This document shows, in pieces, positions 8,964 to 20,498 of a stretch of 64,000 nucleotides of DNA. Below the pieces are notes generated by a model. That model had not been told where the DNA came from. It ran no database searches and saw nothing but the letters and a program-made list of their open reading frames with translations. Position 1 is the stretch's first letter. Every line of letters starts with the position of its first letter. This DNA comes from Syntrophomonas palmitatica JCM 14374. GTDB taxonomy: Bacteria > Bacillota > Syntrophomonadia > Syntrophomonadales > Syntrophomonadaceae. Location of the stretch: assembly GCF_001311885.1 (NCBI RefSeq), contig NZ_BBCE01000009.1:1-64000 (forward strand), in the 5' to 3' direction. Both the position numbers and the translations under genes were made by a program.

Positions 8964-11350
8964 TTATATGATATTAAGACTTTCTAGTTTTTGGTTTAAA
9001 ATTGAAGCAATTCTCTGCCAATCGAAATTTTCCCTAATTAATTTATATCCACTATGAATTATTTGTTTTCTTTTTTCTTGATTATCTTGCATAATCTCAA
9101 ATATTCTTTCTGGCATTTTCTCAACATTAGATATAATCAAATGCTTTTTAATATCTATTCCTCTAGCGCCAAATTCAGTCGAAATAATGGGTATTCCAGC
9201 CGCCATATAGTCAAACATCTTAAGATTAGTCCCGGACCCAGACTGCATAGGATTCAAAGCAATATCTACAATACTTAAAATTAACCGTTTTTCATCATCA
9301 TCTACTATTCCTAATAATCCAACATTCGATGGTATATTGCGGTTCTCAAACGCTAAACATTGACTCCCCATTAACAGGAATTTAACTTCCGGCAATTGCC
9401 TGGCCATCTTAAATATTTCTTCACAAGCCTCCAAATTCGGTGGATGCCAGCTTCCCATAAAAAGAACCAAGGTTTCATTTTCGAGGCCAAGTTTTTTCTT
9501 ATTTTTATATCGTTGGTCCAGGGATGTAAAAGGCGTTTCGGCAGTATCTACTCCATTAGGTACAACTACAAATTTATCACTATTAACATTATATAATTCC
9601 GCTAAGCGTAAACTATCTTCCTCAGAACAGGTCATTATTAATGATGCTTTATCACAACATAGTTTTTCAACTCTGAAAACTTCATCAATAAGTTTTTTAG
9701 CATCTGGTTTTAACAATCTCTTCTTAAGATCATACTCAACATTATGGGCCTCATAAATCAACTTATGCTTTCCTGTAAGTCTTAGCCCTTCGTTTACTAA
9801 ATATGGATGAGATATAACTATAATTTCCGCGTTTTTTGCATGTTGTTCCAGTACCCTCCTATAAGCAGGTGTATACTGTGACAGCATGGGCATAGCTACA
9901 TCGGTTACCGGGACTCCGGCGGTTTTTTCAAGCTCCCATTCCCTAGCCTGATGTTTTTGAGTTTTTGGAATACGATGTTCCCATAAGCCTAGAGCAATTT
10001 CTCCCTGAAAAGCTGGCTGATCATGATTTGTAATAGATATAATTTCCACGTCATATTCTTTGGCTACTTGCTTGTATAAATTATAAATACGGCTCTGCCT
10101 CCGCCGCGAGGGGGATAAATGGGAAATGTTGAAGTGACAATCATTTTGGAGCGCTTTTTAATTGGAACCCTATTCTCACTGCCAGAAATATTTTCTAAAA
10201 TTAATTGGTTTACAAACCCTCTCCAATTAATGCCTTTAACTGTCTCCAAGCCCTTCTGCCCCATCTCCTTGGCCTTAAGCCTATCCACCCATAATGTCTG
10301 CATGGCTGAAGCAATGGAATCCGACCTTGGCTCAACCACAAATCCATTTTGACCATCTATAATAAATTCAGTAGGCCCGCCAGAATCGCAACAGGTTATT
10401 ACAGCTTTTCCTCTTAAAAATGCCTCTACCGTTACCAAACCATAGTCCTCTTCATAGGGAACATAAAGAACCGCCAAGCAATTGTCATATAATTCAGCAA
10501 CCCTCTCATCGCTGCAATAACCCAATAGCTGCACTTTAGATTGGTCCTTGATTAAACTCCTAAATTCTTGCTCTTGCGGCCCGGACCCAGCTATCATCAA
10601 CTTTATGTCATTATCCAGTTGTTCTGCCGCCTTTATTAAAATATCTACTCTCTTGGTATTATCCAATCTGGATACTGTGAAAAAATAGTCTCCATAGATG
10701 ATTTTGTTGGATGCATCATTAGTTGGCGGCGGATTGGCTATGAATACCACCTCTCCTGACGGAAAATAGTCTTTTCGCCTAGCAACCGTGTTAGACATGG
10801 TACCGTATCTTTTAATACGTGATGGTTGCAGCGCCAAATTATCAAGGTAGTGGACTAGTAAACGAATTAACGAACCGGGGAAAGCTGTATCCTCCCGGGG
10901 AATTTCATTACTATGCATCCGATATTTCTTCAATTGCTGCCATAATGCCTCTTCATCTGGTTGCCACCAGGTTTTATCTAGGAATTTAACCAGTTCCAAG
11001 GTATATTCACACTTACTGTGCACCTCGGTGGGTAAGCCAGTAAAATGATAAGTATCGTACAACCCTCTAAGTTTATGAATCATGTAACAAATATGATTGT
11101 GATGTTTAACCATCCAGCTTGGGTATTTGGTAGAGATAACCATATCAAAATGAGAAAGATCCAATTGAGAAAACCTGTAATATGTATCTATCAGGCTCCA
11201 AAAATCATGCTCTCTGGAGGGAAGCTTGATCAATTCAGCCTGATGATTTGTTAGTTCATTGATTTTCTCAGTCATTTGCCAGGCCAGCTTTTCCATTCCA
11301 CCAATGGTATATGGAACAGGGCTTGGTACAACAATGGCAATCTTCATCAA
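8964..11350 (-). CDS. Tandem (double) family 4 glycosyltransferase, one frameshift
   Basis: The 10064-11350 frame encodes a full GT4 enzyme (VTVEAFLRGKAVITCCDSGG near its end). It then runs without a stop into MIVTSTFPIYPPRGGG, the typical opening of a second GT4 protein. The frame is lost near 10097-10100; restoring one C (GGCAG to GGCCAG) continues into QSRIYNLYKQVAKEYDVEII and the 8964-10049 frame, which has the donor-site motif SGSGTNLKMFDYMAAGIP. Corrected, this is a single protein of about 795 residues with two GT-B units joined by a short linker. Two retaining transferases in one chain would add two sugars in succession. A lost stop codon between two genes is the alternative. Confidence 0.7.
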
Positions 11351-11469
11351 TAATCCTCTTTCATCAAATCTAAATCTATAATAACCTGGGCTAAACTGCG
11401 TATTATATCTTCACATGATTCATCGATATTCAGTTCAAGCAAAATGCTTGCAATTGTATTGATAATCAT
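11347..11469 (-). CDS. Possible 40-residue helical protein coupled to the double glycosyltransferase
   Basis: A short frame lies between two glycosyltransferase genes in a gap that would otherwise be 137 bases long. ATG at 11467-11469 follows AAGG by a few bases, and its TGA overlaps the next ATG as TGATG, a typical translational-coupling junction. The product is acidic, begins MIINTIASILLELNID and looks like one or two amphipathic helices. I do not recognise a family. It could equally be a leader peptide whose translation opens the start of the next gene. Confidence 0.4.
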   Translation of the reverse strand: MIINTIASILLELNIDESCEDIIRSLAQVIIDLDLMKEDY

Positions 11470-11487
11470 AACCTTGCCTTTTTTATG

Positions 11488-12540
11488 TTATAGTGTCGAA
11501 GTTAAATGATCTATTACATAATCCCAATTTATGTTTTTCACTTTATCGAACCCATTTTGGCCATACTCTTTTGATAGTGTCCTATTAGCATAGAACCGAT
11601 TAATATATTCACCAAAGACCTCTGGTTCGGGGGTTTCTGCTACCAGCGAATTGATGCCGTGTTCCGCAAACTCCATCACACCGCCAGAGTCACGGCATGT
11701 GATAACAGGTTTTTTAGACAAAAAAGATTCCAATGTTATATAGCCGTAATCTTCATCATAGGGTGCAAAGAATACCGCAAAACACCTGGCATATAGTTTT
11801 AATAGTTCCTCATCCTCTACAAAGCCTAAAAGCTTTACCCTATTATCCAGCTTTAATTCTACTACCAGATTCTTTAAATAACTTGCTAATCCCCCCGTAC
11901 CAGCAATCAAACACTTGACTTGTTTATCTGTATATTGCATGGCTTTGATCAGCAATTCTACTCGTTTCAGGCCTTCAAGCCTGCCTACCGACAGGATATA
12001 ATCTCCATATTGCTCACAGTAATACCTGCCATAATGTTTAGGAGGATGATATAAGGTCCTGGCATCCAGTTTATTAAAGTATTTCAGCCGTTTGGTGGTA
12101 TTATCAGCAATAGTAAATATGCTCTTTGATTCGGCTAGAGTCTTATTGTCTGCTGCAATAATCTGGTTGCGAATAATAATATCATTCGGGTCATTGGGGT
12201 TAAAATCGCTGTACGGTGTACCATATAGATCATAAATCGCCCGGTGTTGATGAAACAGCCAGGTAACCTTATTCGGATGTTTGATCATATATGAAGGAAA
12301 TTTGGTAGCAATGACCAGATCCACCAGTGTCCCTGCAATTTGATTCAGTTGCAGTAATCTCCACATAACCATATTCTTAATTAATTCAGATTTCGGTTCC
12401 CATTGAAAAGGAAGATTGATTGTCTCAACTTGATATCCACGATACTTGAGTTGATTGTACAGAGATTCAACACATACCTCGGCTCCCCCTTTTATAAAAG
12501 GAACCCCGGCAAAGGTTATAAGGATTCGCTTTTTTTTCAT
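11488..12540 (-). CDS. Family 4 glycosyltransferase
   Basis: 350 residues with a GT-B fold. The N-terminal acceptor domain opens KRILITFAGVPFIKGGAEVC, which includes the glycine-rich loop. The C-terminal donor domain has LSVGRLEGLKRVELLIKA near residue 190 and the E-x7-E signature in EDYGYITLESFLSKKPVITC near 275-295. It adds a sugar from a nucleotide donor to the growing lipid-linked polysaccharide on the cytoplasmic face. Sequence features resemble the first half of the neighbouring double transferase (both contain a TKFPSYM or TKYPSWM stretch and an HPNK/HHNH segment), so the two probably arose by duplication within the locus. Donor and acceptor are unknown. Confidence 0.88.
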   Translation of the reverse strand: MKKKRILITFAGVPFIKGGAEVCVESLYNQLKYRGYQVETINLPFQWEPKSELIKNMVMWRLLQLNQIAGTLVDLVIATKFPSYMIKHPNKVTWLFHQHRAIYDLYGTPYSDFNPNDPNDIIIRNQIIAADNKTLAESKSIFTIADNTTKRLKYFNKLDARTLYHPPKHYGRYYCEQYGDYILSVGRLEGLKRVELLIKAMQYTDKQVKCLIAGTGGLASYLKNLVVELKLDNRVKLLGFVEDEELLKLYARCFAVFFAPYDEDYGYITLESFLSKKPVITCRDSGGVMEFAEHGINSLVAETPEPEVFGEYINRFYANRTLSKEYGQNGFDKVKNINWDYVIDHLTSTL

Positions 12541-12564
12541 ATTAAACTGTTCTCCTGATACTCT

Positions 12565-13308
12565 TTATTGCTGATGACGTTTTTCAGCTACTGCCACCCA
12601 GGACATAGGCAAGTTAAAATCAAACTCTAAAAATTCCTTGAAGCAATATTGGCCCACTCCAAATAATTTATTAAGTTTAAAGCTATTCATTTCAAGTTCT
12701 TGCTCCAGGCTCTCCGCTGTCCAGAACACATCATATATATTAAAATTTTCCCAGCCTAATTTATTCCTTAGCTTTATTTCTGTATATTTGTTGGGTACGT
12801 CAAAAATAAAAATTCCCCTGTCATCCAGTAATTCATTTATACGTCTATAAATCTGCTGACGGTCAAGATACTCAAAATGCCTGATAAATCTGAACGTTGT
12901 AATTACATCAAATCGCTTGTTTAAATGGTCCAGATTCAGTTCAAGAAAGTCTCCTTTTATAACCACTATATTCTGGTCATTATCTTTAAAACGGTCAAGC
13001 AGAACCTTTAACATATTCGTTGAGTTTTCCAGCAAAGTTATATTGCCGTATTTACATAATATTTCTGAAATGCGTCCTTCCCCCGCAGCAATATCTAGAA
13101 GTTCCATCGGTTTTTTACAACCGGCTTTTTTATCTCCTAAAACTATGTCCAGTACTTGCTTTTCCATCATATTACATATATTCATGGGGAAGTCTTCAAA
13201 ACGTTTTTCCCGGTAGGATTCGGCTTCAGCCTGGCTCAAGTAGTATTTCTTTAATGATTGCCGTCCTTTAACCAGGTTTTGTCGTTTGAAAGCACTGCTT
13301 GCCTCCAC
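12565..13308 (-). CDS. Class I SAM-dependent methyltransferase
   Basis: Up to 247 residues. The S-adenosylmethionine site is visible as MELLDIAAGEGRISEILCKY (residues 68-87 of the longest frame). It is followed by ITLLENSTNML, which gives the acidic residue binding the ribose, and by VIKGDFLELN and ITTFRFIRHFEYLDRQ. Members of this group methylate small molecules, and in this locus a sugar hydroxyl or a chain-terminating residue is the obvious target. The longest frame overlaps the previous glycosyltransferase gene by 58 bases and has no clear ribosome site, so the true start may be further in, at a non-ATG codon around residue 20. Upstream and downstream genes are glycosyltransferases on the same strand. 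Confidence 0.8.
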   Translation of the reverse strand: MEASSAFKRQNLVKGRQSLKKYYLSQAEAESYREKRFEDFPMNICNMMEKQVLDIVLGDKKAGCKKPMELLDIAAGEGRISEILCKYGNITLLENSTNMLKVLLDRFKDNDQNIVVIKGDFLELNLDHLNKRFDVITTFRFIRHFEYLDRQQIYRRINELLDDRGIFIFDVPNKYTEIKLRNKLGWENFNIYDVFWTAESLEQELEMNSFKLNKLFGVGQYCFKEFLEFDFNLPMSWVAVAEKRHQQ

Positions 13309-14416
13309 CCGGTTAGAGTAATCACCTGACTGGGATCGGATAGTAAGGACTTATATTCAGCAATATATTTGCCAATTATTTTCTTCTGATCGAGAATATC
13401 CGCCAAAATCTGGTCTCTTGTAGAGCAGATCCTATCTACATAATACTGATAATTACCACATACCTTGTTGATGGCCTCCGCAAAATACTGTGCATCAGCT
13501 TTTGCTACGGCCCCGATTCCATATTTGTTCACAATAGATGCAATACCGACCTTTTCGGTTACTACCAGGGGCTTTCTATAATATACAGCCTCCCAAAAAG
13601 AATGTGGACAGGCATGATTACGCCCCTCTTCCCCAAAAGGCAGAAGATAAACATCTATCTCTTTAAAAAATTTGTCCATATCAATAAAACCATAACTGAT
13701 TTGGACCCTCTCATCTAAAATTAGAACATCCGGAGGCTCAGTGATTCCTCCCGCCAAGGTATTTTTAAATTAAAATTCGTTTTATCCTGCCTTAATAGAT
13801 CAACTATTAAATTTAAACCCCTGGCCGAAAAACTGTCCTCATGAAAAGGACTGGATGCAAATCCTAAATTTAGCGGCATTGTAGATTCATATTGGTTTGC
13901 CTTTGGTACTTCTTTTAAATAAAATGAACTATCCAGTAGAGGTAAGGTCTGTGAAACATTCCTGATTCCGGCCTTTTTTAATACCTCCTGGGCATGTTCA
14001 GAATAACAGAAAAAATGGCATTCATTATATTCCGATATGTGCAGTATATCCTCCAAATCATTTTCATTAATTCCTTCCAGGGGATTGTTGTCAACACAGT
14101 TAACAATTACCTTACAGGGTAATTTAGTTCTTCCTTTAAGAATTATAGCCAATAAAAACGGCGTTGCCTCAATAATATGTATAACATCCAGTGCCAATTT
14201 ATCAATCAATTCGTTAAGTCTTTCGAAACTCGTCAAAAAGATACCTTTACCCATATCAATGCCAACTGGATTTATCTCGTCTTCCACTGAAACCACGAAT
14301 ATTTCATCATGAGGTCTCTCTTGGTTCAATAATCCATAAAGAATACGCGCTTCTTTACGCAGGGCATCAATGTGTCCCCATCTGGTCAAGTAGGTTGTTA
14401 ATACTGCTAGTCTCAT
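13251..14416 (-). CDS. Glycosyltransferase (GT-B type), one frameshift
   Basis: Two frames, 13721-14416 and 13251-13757, are halves of one protein of about 388 residues. The first half ends NFNLKIPW followed by unrelated residues. The second begins AGGITEPPDVLILDER. Adding one G to the TGG at 13754-13756 joins them as IPWAGGITEPP. The N-terminal half opens MRLAVLTTYLTRWGHIDALR, a nucleotide-sugar transferase beginning. The C-terminal half has DVYLLPFGEEGRNHACPHSF and EAVYYRKPLVVTEKVG, where GT-B enzymes bind the donor. It starts inside an ATGA overlap with the coiled-coil gene, so the two are translationally coupled. Donor and linkage are unknown. Confidence 0.75.
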
Positions 14417-15174
14417 GCGTGATACTCCCTGAGGGTAATTCTTTCGTTTAATTGATGAGCAAAATCAATAAACTCTTGATCCCCAAATAATTTGATCAGT
14501 TCAACTGCCAGGGCCATAGACAGTTCCGGGTTTTTCTCTGCGAAAAAGAACATCACTGTCTTACATATTTCTATAAACGCGCTTTGTGAAACTGTTAGTC
14601 GTGTGTTTATATTAGATACTTGGATATTTATATCATTAAAACTATTTAAAATAGTGTCATTGAGGTTGTGTTGGCTTTCTATTTGCTTGTCTATTTCGTT
14701 AATATTCGACTTAAGTAAATCAATATCACTTTGGATATCATTTTGCTGGTTTAGTTCGATCACCTGTCTATTTAAATCCAGGTTTTGCTGCATCAATAAA
14801 TGAATCATATCTCCCATCAAGTTTATTGACCGGGTAACACTCCCGTTAAATTCACGCTGCTGGTCCCATGGAGGGTTTATATACCAGCGCAGCAACTTGC
14901 GGGCCACCTTTTTCCCAAATACAATAATCTTCCCTATATACTTGCGATGGGACGTAATTAGCCATTCATTATTAATATTCCATTTGAGATTATTCTGACG
15001 GATTTCCATATCCATTTGATTAAGCTTGGCTTCCATATGGTTTGAATTCTCCGGGACAAAAGTCTGTTGTCGTTCTTGTTCTGGAGACAAATCATTATTC
15101 AACTTGATAACGGTCATTGCCTGTTTAATACGATCCATTACTTCTTCCACCGTAAGCTTGCCTGGTTCCTGCAT
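14413..15174 (-). CDS. Coiled-coil protein with a polysaccharide-locus linker motif
   Basis: 253 residues with no catalytic domain that I can recognise. The N-terminal 85 residues are polar. Residues around 90-125 (KYIGKIIVFGKKVARKLLRW, YINPPWDQQREFN) match a basic segment often seen at the ends of methyltransferases and glycosyltransferases in Firmicute surface-polymer loci. A long heptad-rich helix follows (residues about 125-195, with many Leu, Ile, Asn and Gln). It lies between the ABC exporter ATPase and a glycosyltransferase, overlapping the latter by 4 bases. By analogy with WbdD, where a coiled coil acts as a molecular ruler for chain length before Wzm/Wzt export, a scaffold or length-control role is possible. 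That is inference only. Confidence 0.65.
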   Translation of the reverse strand: MQEPGKLTVEEVMDRIKQAMTVIKLNNDLSPEQERQQTFVPENSNHMEAKLNQMDMEIRQNNLKWNINNEWLITSHRKYIGKIIVFGKKVARKLLRWYINPPWDQQREFNGSVTRSINLMGDMIHLLMQQNLDLNRQVIELNQQNDIQSDIDLLKSNINEIDKQIESQHNLNDTILNSFNDINIQVSNINTRLTVSQSAFIEICKTVMFFFAEKNPELSMALAVELIKLFGDQEFIDFAHQLNERITLREYHA

Positions 15175-15183
15175 ATGTACCTC

Positions 15184-16463
15184 CTACTGCACCTGCCACT
15201 GAATATGCGGCCGAACAATTCCTATTTCATTGGAGCCTGATACGATGCGGAAAGCATAAAGCCGATGATGATAATCGAAAGATACCCCATCTTTATTATG
15301 AATGGCGACGTTAACTACGTATTCCCCGTCGGTTAAATATAGATTTGACATGGATATCCTTACCTTTCCCGTTCTCCCCTTGTCCATAAGAGGAAAAAAC
15401 AACTGAGCTAATTCAGTATTCGTACCGTAGCATCTCGTTCCGTCCCGCAGAAAAATACCGAGGCCGAAAACTACATCTTGAAGGGAGTCTTTGAGCTGAT
15501 ATGAATATTGTATAATAACTTCTTCTCCATAATTAAAAGAAGTCTTAATCTCATTTAAACTATTTCTAATAGTAACATCGTATATTTCAGCCTGGCCAGT
15601 TCCCCATCTGCTAGGAGTTACGCCGACGCCGGTTCTCCCTCCGATATCCTGAGTTACGATGTCTCTGGAGGGATCGGGGTCGGGAGGGAAATAATGCGAT
15701 TGCTCCGGAGCACTTTTTATCTGCGGATCAGCGGAAGCGAGCATTTGATTTCGATACTGGTCAATAACAAAATCGCATTCTCCGTTTATTTTTATAATTC
15801 CATCATGTAGCCATACGACTTGATCACAGATTTTTTTAATTTCGCCCAGGCTATGGGATACAATAACCATAGTGCAACCCTTTTGCTTAATGTCCTGCAT
15901 ATATGAAAAGCACTTTTTCTGAAAGCTCTCATCCCCTACCGATAAGATTTCATCAATGAGCAAGATATCGGGATCCACATTTACGGCTACCGCAAAGGCC
16001 AGTCTCATGTACATTCCCGAAGAATAGGTCCTTACCGGACTGGTGATAAAGTCACCCAGTTCGGAGAATTCGATAATGTCGTCCAATTTTCTCTCAATTT
16101 CTTTGCGAGTCATACCGAATATGGCCGCATTCATATATATGTTCTCCAAACCTGTGAAGTCAGGATGAAACCCGGCTCCCAGTTCAAGCAGGCTGGATAC
16201 CTTGCCGTTTATTCTGATGCTGCCACGGTCGGGTAGATGATGCGAGACATCAGTTTTAACAGAGTACTCTTACCTGAACCGTTTTGCCCTATAAGACCTA
16301 TGGTTTGTCCCGGCTTCACCTTTAAATCCACCCCTTTAAGAGCCCACAGGTCTTCGTAACGGTTGCGGTTACGGAATAGCAGGGTTTCCTTCAGGGTATA
16401 GCTGCGGTCATGGTAAATACGGTATTTTTTCCATATGTCTTTTACTTCTATCGCATAATCCAC
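15184..16463 (-). CDS. wzt: Polysaccharide ABC exporter ATPase (Wzt/TagH-like), one frameshift
   Basis: The first frame (16209-16463) has Walker A GLIGQNGSGKSTLLKLMSR. The second (15184-16149) has the signature YSSGMYMRLAFAV, Walker B ILLIDEIL and the H-loop VSHSLGE. Between them the reading SSLLELGAGFHPDFTG appears in the shifted frame, as expected; restoring one base at the CCCGA site (16229-16233) joins all of it into about 425 residues. The last 150 residues form a beta-rich domain of the Wzt C-terminal type, which in O-antigen exporters recognises the finished chain end. It drives export of undecaprenyl-linked polymer with the permease 12 bases upstream. The extra domain suggests that the chain carries a specific terminal mark, perhaps the methyl group. 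Confidence 0.9.
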
Positions 16464-16475
16464 AGTTGATTCTCC

Positions 16476-17213
16476 TTATACTGCTTCAGCAAAACCTCGT
16501 TCCAATCTCTTAAAAATAAAATAGCCAAATATCAATACTAGTATTGAAATAGCAGCTAGATTTAGCAATAATACGAAATTAGGGAAGATGCCACGATACA
16601 ATATATCCCGGTAAGCCAGTATAAAGGCGGTGAAGGGGTTATAGAAAAACATTTCCAGGTATTTTACGGGTACCATGTCCAGCGGGTATACGATAGGAGT
16701 TAGATAAAACCAGGCCATGATTATAATTCCCCACAGGTGTTCAATGTCTCGAAAGTATACATTCAAGGCTGAAAGTAAATAAACAAACCCCAGGGTAAAT
16801 ATGTATTGTATTAACATAATCAACGGCAGGGCTATCAGACTCATTGTTAATGGTATCTTAAATAATATTAAGGCCACAAATGCCACCAGAAAGCTCAAGG
16901 CCAGATTGATCAAACCAGCTGTAGTATTGGCCAGGGGAAGTATATCACGGGGAAAATATATCTTTTTTATTAAATTGCCGTAGTTTAAAATCAGACCTGT
17001 GCCTGCCTGGGTGCAGTTAGCGAAAAACAGCCAGGGAAGCAGGGCAACAAATAGAAACATGGGGTATTTGTCCACATTCATGCGTAAAACGGTGGAGAAA
17101 ATAGCCGAAAAAACCACCAGCTGCAGCAGCGGATTTACAAATGTCCATAAAAAACCCAGTACGGATCCCTTGTATCTGGTACGCAGGTCCCGCTTGACCA
17201 GGTTTCTGAACAT
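16476..17213 (-). CDS. wzm: Polysaccharide ABC exporter permease (Wzm/TagG-like)
   Basis: 245 residues of the ABC-2 membrane family with six predicted transmembrane helices. The N-terminal cytoplasmic stretch FRNLVKRDLRTRYKGSVLGF is the classic opening of Wzm/TagG permeases. AWFYLTPIVYPLDMVP near residues 165-180 is the conserved periplasm-side motif, and NPFTAFILAYRDILY follows. It pairs with the adjacent Wzt-like ATPase to move lipid-linked polysaccharide across the cytoplasmic membrane. The presence of an ABC exporter shows that at least one polymer here is completed in the cytoplasm, even though a ligase-like gene lies a few kilobases away. Confidence 0.93.
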   Translation of the reverse strand: MFRNLVKRDLRTRYKGSVLGFLWTFVNPLLQLVVFSAIFSTVLRMNVDKYPMFLFVALLPWLFFANCTQAGTGLILNYGNLIKKIYFPRDILPLANTTAGLINLALSFLVAFVALILFKIPLTMSLIALPLIMLIQYIFTLGFVYLLSALNVYFRDIEHLWGIIIMAWFYLTPIVYPLDMVPVKYLEMFFYNPFTAFILAYRDILYRGIFPNFVLLLNLAAISILVLIFGYFIFKRLERGFAEAV

Positions 17214-18153
17214 CTCCCGGTAGTTGTGCAGTTCTTTGAATAGCTGTATTGTACTCAGTATTTATCGCCTCTATTTCTTTCTCCAGTATTCGAGAGTATC
17301 TTTTAATGTCTTTTCTAATGGGATCTCTGGCCGCCAGTTCGTATCAGCGCGCAGCCGGGATATATCCCCATACAAAACAGGGACGTCCACCGGGCGGAAC
17401 TTGTCCGGGTCAATTTCGACCTTAATTTTTACCGGGCTAAGATATAATAAATAGTCTAAAATTTCCTGAATTGCTATAGCCCGGCCTGAACCAACGTTAT
17501 ATATAACACCAGGGGTTCCTTCTTCCATAATACTCCAGTAAGCCCTTGCCACATCGCGGACATCGGAAAAATCACGGCGGGCCGCCAAGTTGCCCACCCG
17601 TATAACCGGTTCCTGCTGTTCGGCTTCTATGGCTGCAATCTGGGATGCGAAATCCGGTACCACAAAGCCCCTGCCCTGTCCAGGTCCGGTGTGATTAAAT
17701 GCTCTAGCCAGGTAGATATCCATCTTATAGTTGTTAAAATACTGCAACCCTATCATGCTTTGAAAAAACTTGCTTAACGAATAAGGGTTTTTAGGGTCAG
17801 GCCTTCTTGATTCATTTATAGGGAGCTCGTCCTGGCTTACCGGGCCATATTCCTCCCCTGAGCCCACCAGCAAAACCCGGCAAGCTTTGTTTATTTTCCG
17901 CAGTGCTTCCAGGAGGTTTATACTCCCCTCCAGGTTGACCCGCATGGTCTCCGCTGGTTCCTGCCAGGACCTGCCTACTGAACTCTGGGCTGCCAGGTGA
18001 TATATGCTTTCAGGCCGGCATTCTTCCAGGAGGTCCAGAATCTGATCTATCCGGTTGATATCGGCATGTCTCAAAATTACCCCGGGTGAAAGATTGCCTT
18101 CTTGTGAAGGAAGCCCGGTTCCCCATACCTCCAAACCCTGTTTTAGGAGAAAT

Positions 18154-19373
<1,220 letters not shown>

Positions 19374-20447
19374 TTATAAATAATGTACCTGTTGTTTCTG
19401 TTTCAACTGTTGGAGAATCTTCCTAACATCCTGGGCTCTGTCTTTCGGGCAGATTAGGGTGGCATCCTCGGTATCTACCACTATAAGGTCTTTAACCCCC
19501 AGTACAGCTACCAGTCGTCTATCCCCTGCTTCAATAATGCAGTCCTGGCAATCGACAGCCGTAACATTACCTCGAATTATGTTATTATCGTTTGACGAAG
19601 CTATTCGTTCCAGACTGGTCCAGCTTCCCACATCATCCCAACCAAAGTTTCCAGGAATAACCAGTGCCTTTTCCGCCTTTTCCATAATGCCATAATCTAT
19701 CGAAATGGGATTAAGCTTTGGATATTCCCTGCGCAAGGTTTCGTTAAATTCGGAGCTTCCGGCAATAAGCTGTAAAACTTCCAGCATCTCCGGCAGGTGG
19801 GATTGCATTTCCCTTAATATTGCTGACACTTGAAAAATGAACATGCCGCTGTTCCAATAGTAACTGCCTGTGGATATGTAATGGCGAGCGGTGTCTAAAT
19901 CGGGTTTTTCTACAAACCTGTCCACCTGGTACACCGGGTATTTTAGATTAATGTTTAACGGGGTTCCGGCCTTAATATAACCATAACCTGTCTCAGGTCC
20001 TGACGGGGAAATGCCTAAAGTAACCAGGGGGCTGCCGGGAGAGCTGGCGCCTTTAATGGCGGCTTCAAGAACCTCCAGGAATTCTTGTTCATTTAATATT
20101 AAATGGTCGGAAGGAAGAACCAACATGATAGCCTCATGGCCGTAACGACCTGCCAGAAGGGCAGCGGCCAGACCTACACATGGAGCAGTATTTCTTCCCA
20201 CAGGTTCAAGGATAATATTATCTTCAGGCAGATCAGGCAGCTGGGAAGTTACCAATCCTGCATATTCTTCAGCCGTAACTATATGTATATCATTTAGGGA
20301 CACCATTTTCTCCATACGTCTAACTGTTTGCTGCAGCATAGATTGTTCTCCCACCAGCCTTAGAAACTGCTTGGGTAGATTCTGTCTGCTTTTGGGCCAG
20401 AACCTTTCTCCTTTACCTCCCGCCATTATTACAGGAACAATTTTCAT
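19374..20447 (-). CDS. manC: Mannose-1-phosphate guanylyltransferase
   Basis: 357 residues, the short form without a C-terminal phosphomannose isomerase domain. The nucleotide-binding signature is MAGGKGERFWPKSRQNLPKQ at residues 8-27. VLPSDHLI (near 105), ETGYGYIKAG, FVEKPDLDTA and WNSGMFIF (near 190) follow in order, and NFGWDDVGSW is the typical late motif. It makes GDP-mannose from GTP and mannose-1-phosphate, supplying Gmd and Rmd downstream on the same strand. No phosphomannomutase or isomerase gene is in the window, so mannose-1-phosphate must come from elsewhere. Confidence 0.94.
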   Translation of the reverse strand: MKIVPVIMAGGKGERFWPKSRQNLPKQFLRLVGEQSMLQQTVRRMEKMVSLNDIHIVTAEEYAGLVTSQLPDLPEDNIILEPVGRNTAPCVGLAAALLAGRYGHEAIMLVLPSDHLILNEQEFLEVLEAAIKGASSPGSPLVTLGISPSGPETGYGYIKAGTPLNINLKYPVYQVDRFVEKPDLDTARHYISTGSYYWNSGMFIFQVSAILREMQSHLPEMLEVLQLIAGSSEFNETLRREYPKLNPISIDYGIMEKAEKALVIPGNFGWDDVGSWTSLERIASSNDNNIIRGNVTAVDCQDCIIEAGDRRLVAVLGVKDLIVVDTEDATLICPKDRAQDVRKILQQLKQKQQVHYL

Positions 20448-20498
20448 AAACTATCCTCCAAACAGATTCCCTAATTTGGTGCCAGGTTTAATTTCTAC

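Noticed and set aside
12565-13308. Methyltransferase overlap as a deliberate overlapping gene
   Set aside because: The 58-base overlap rests only on the longest possible frame. A start further in, at a non-ATG codon, would remove it.
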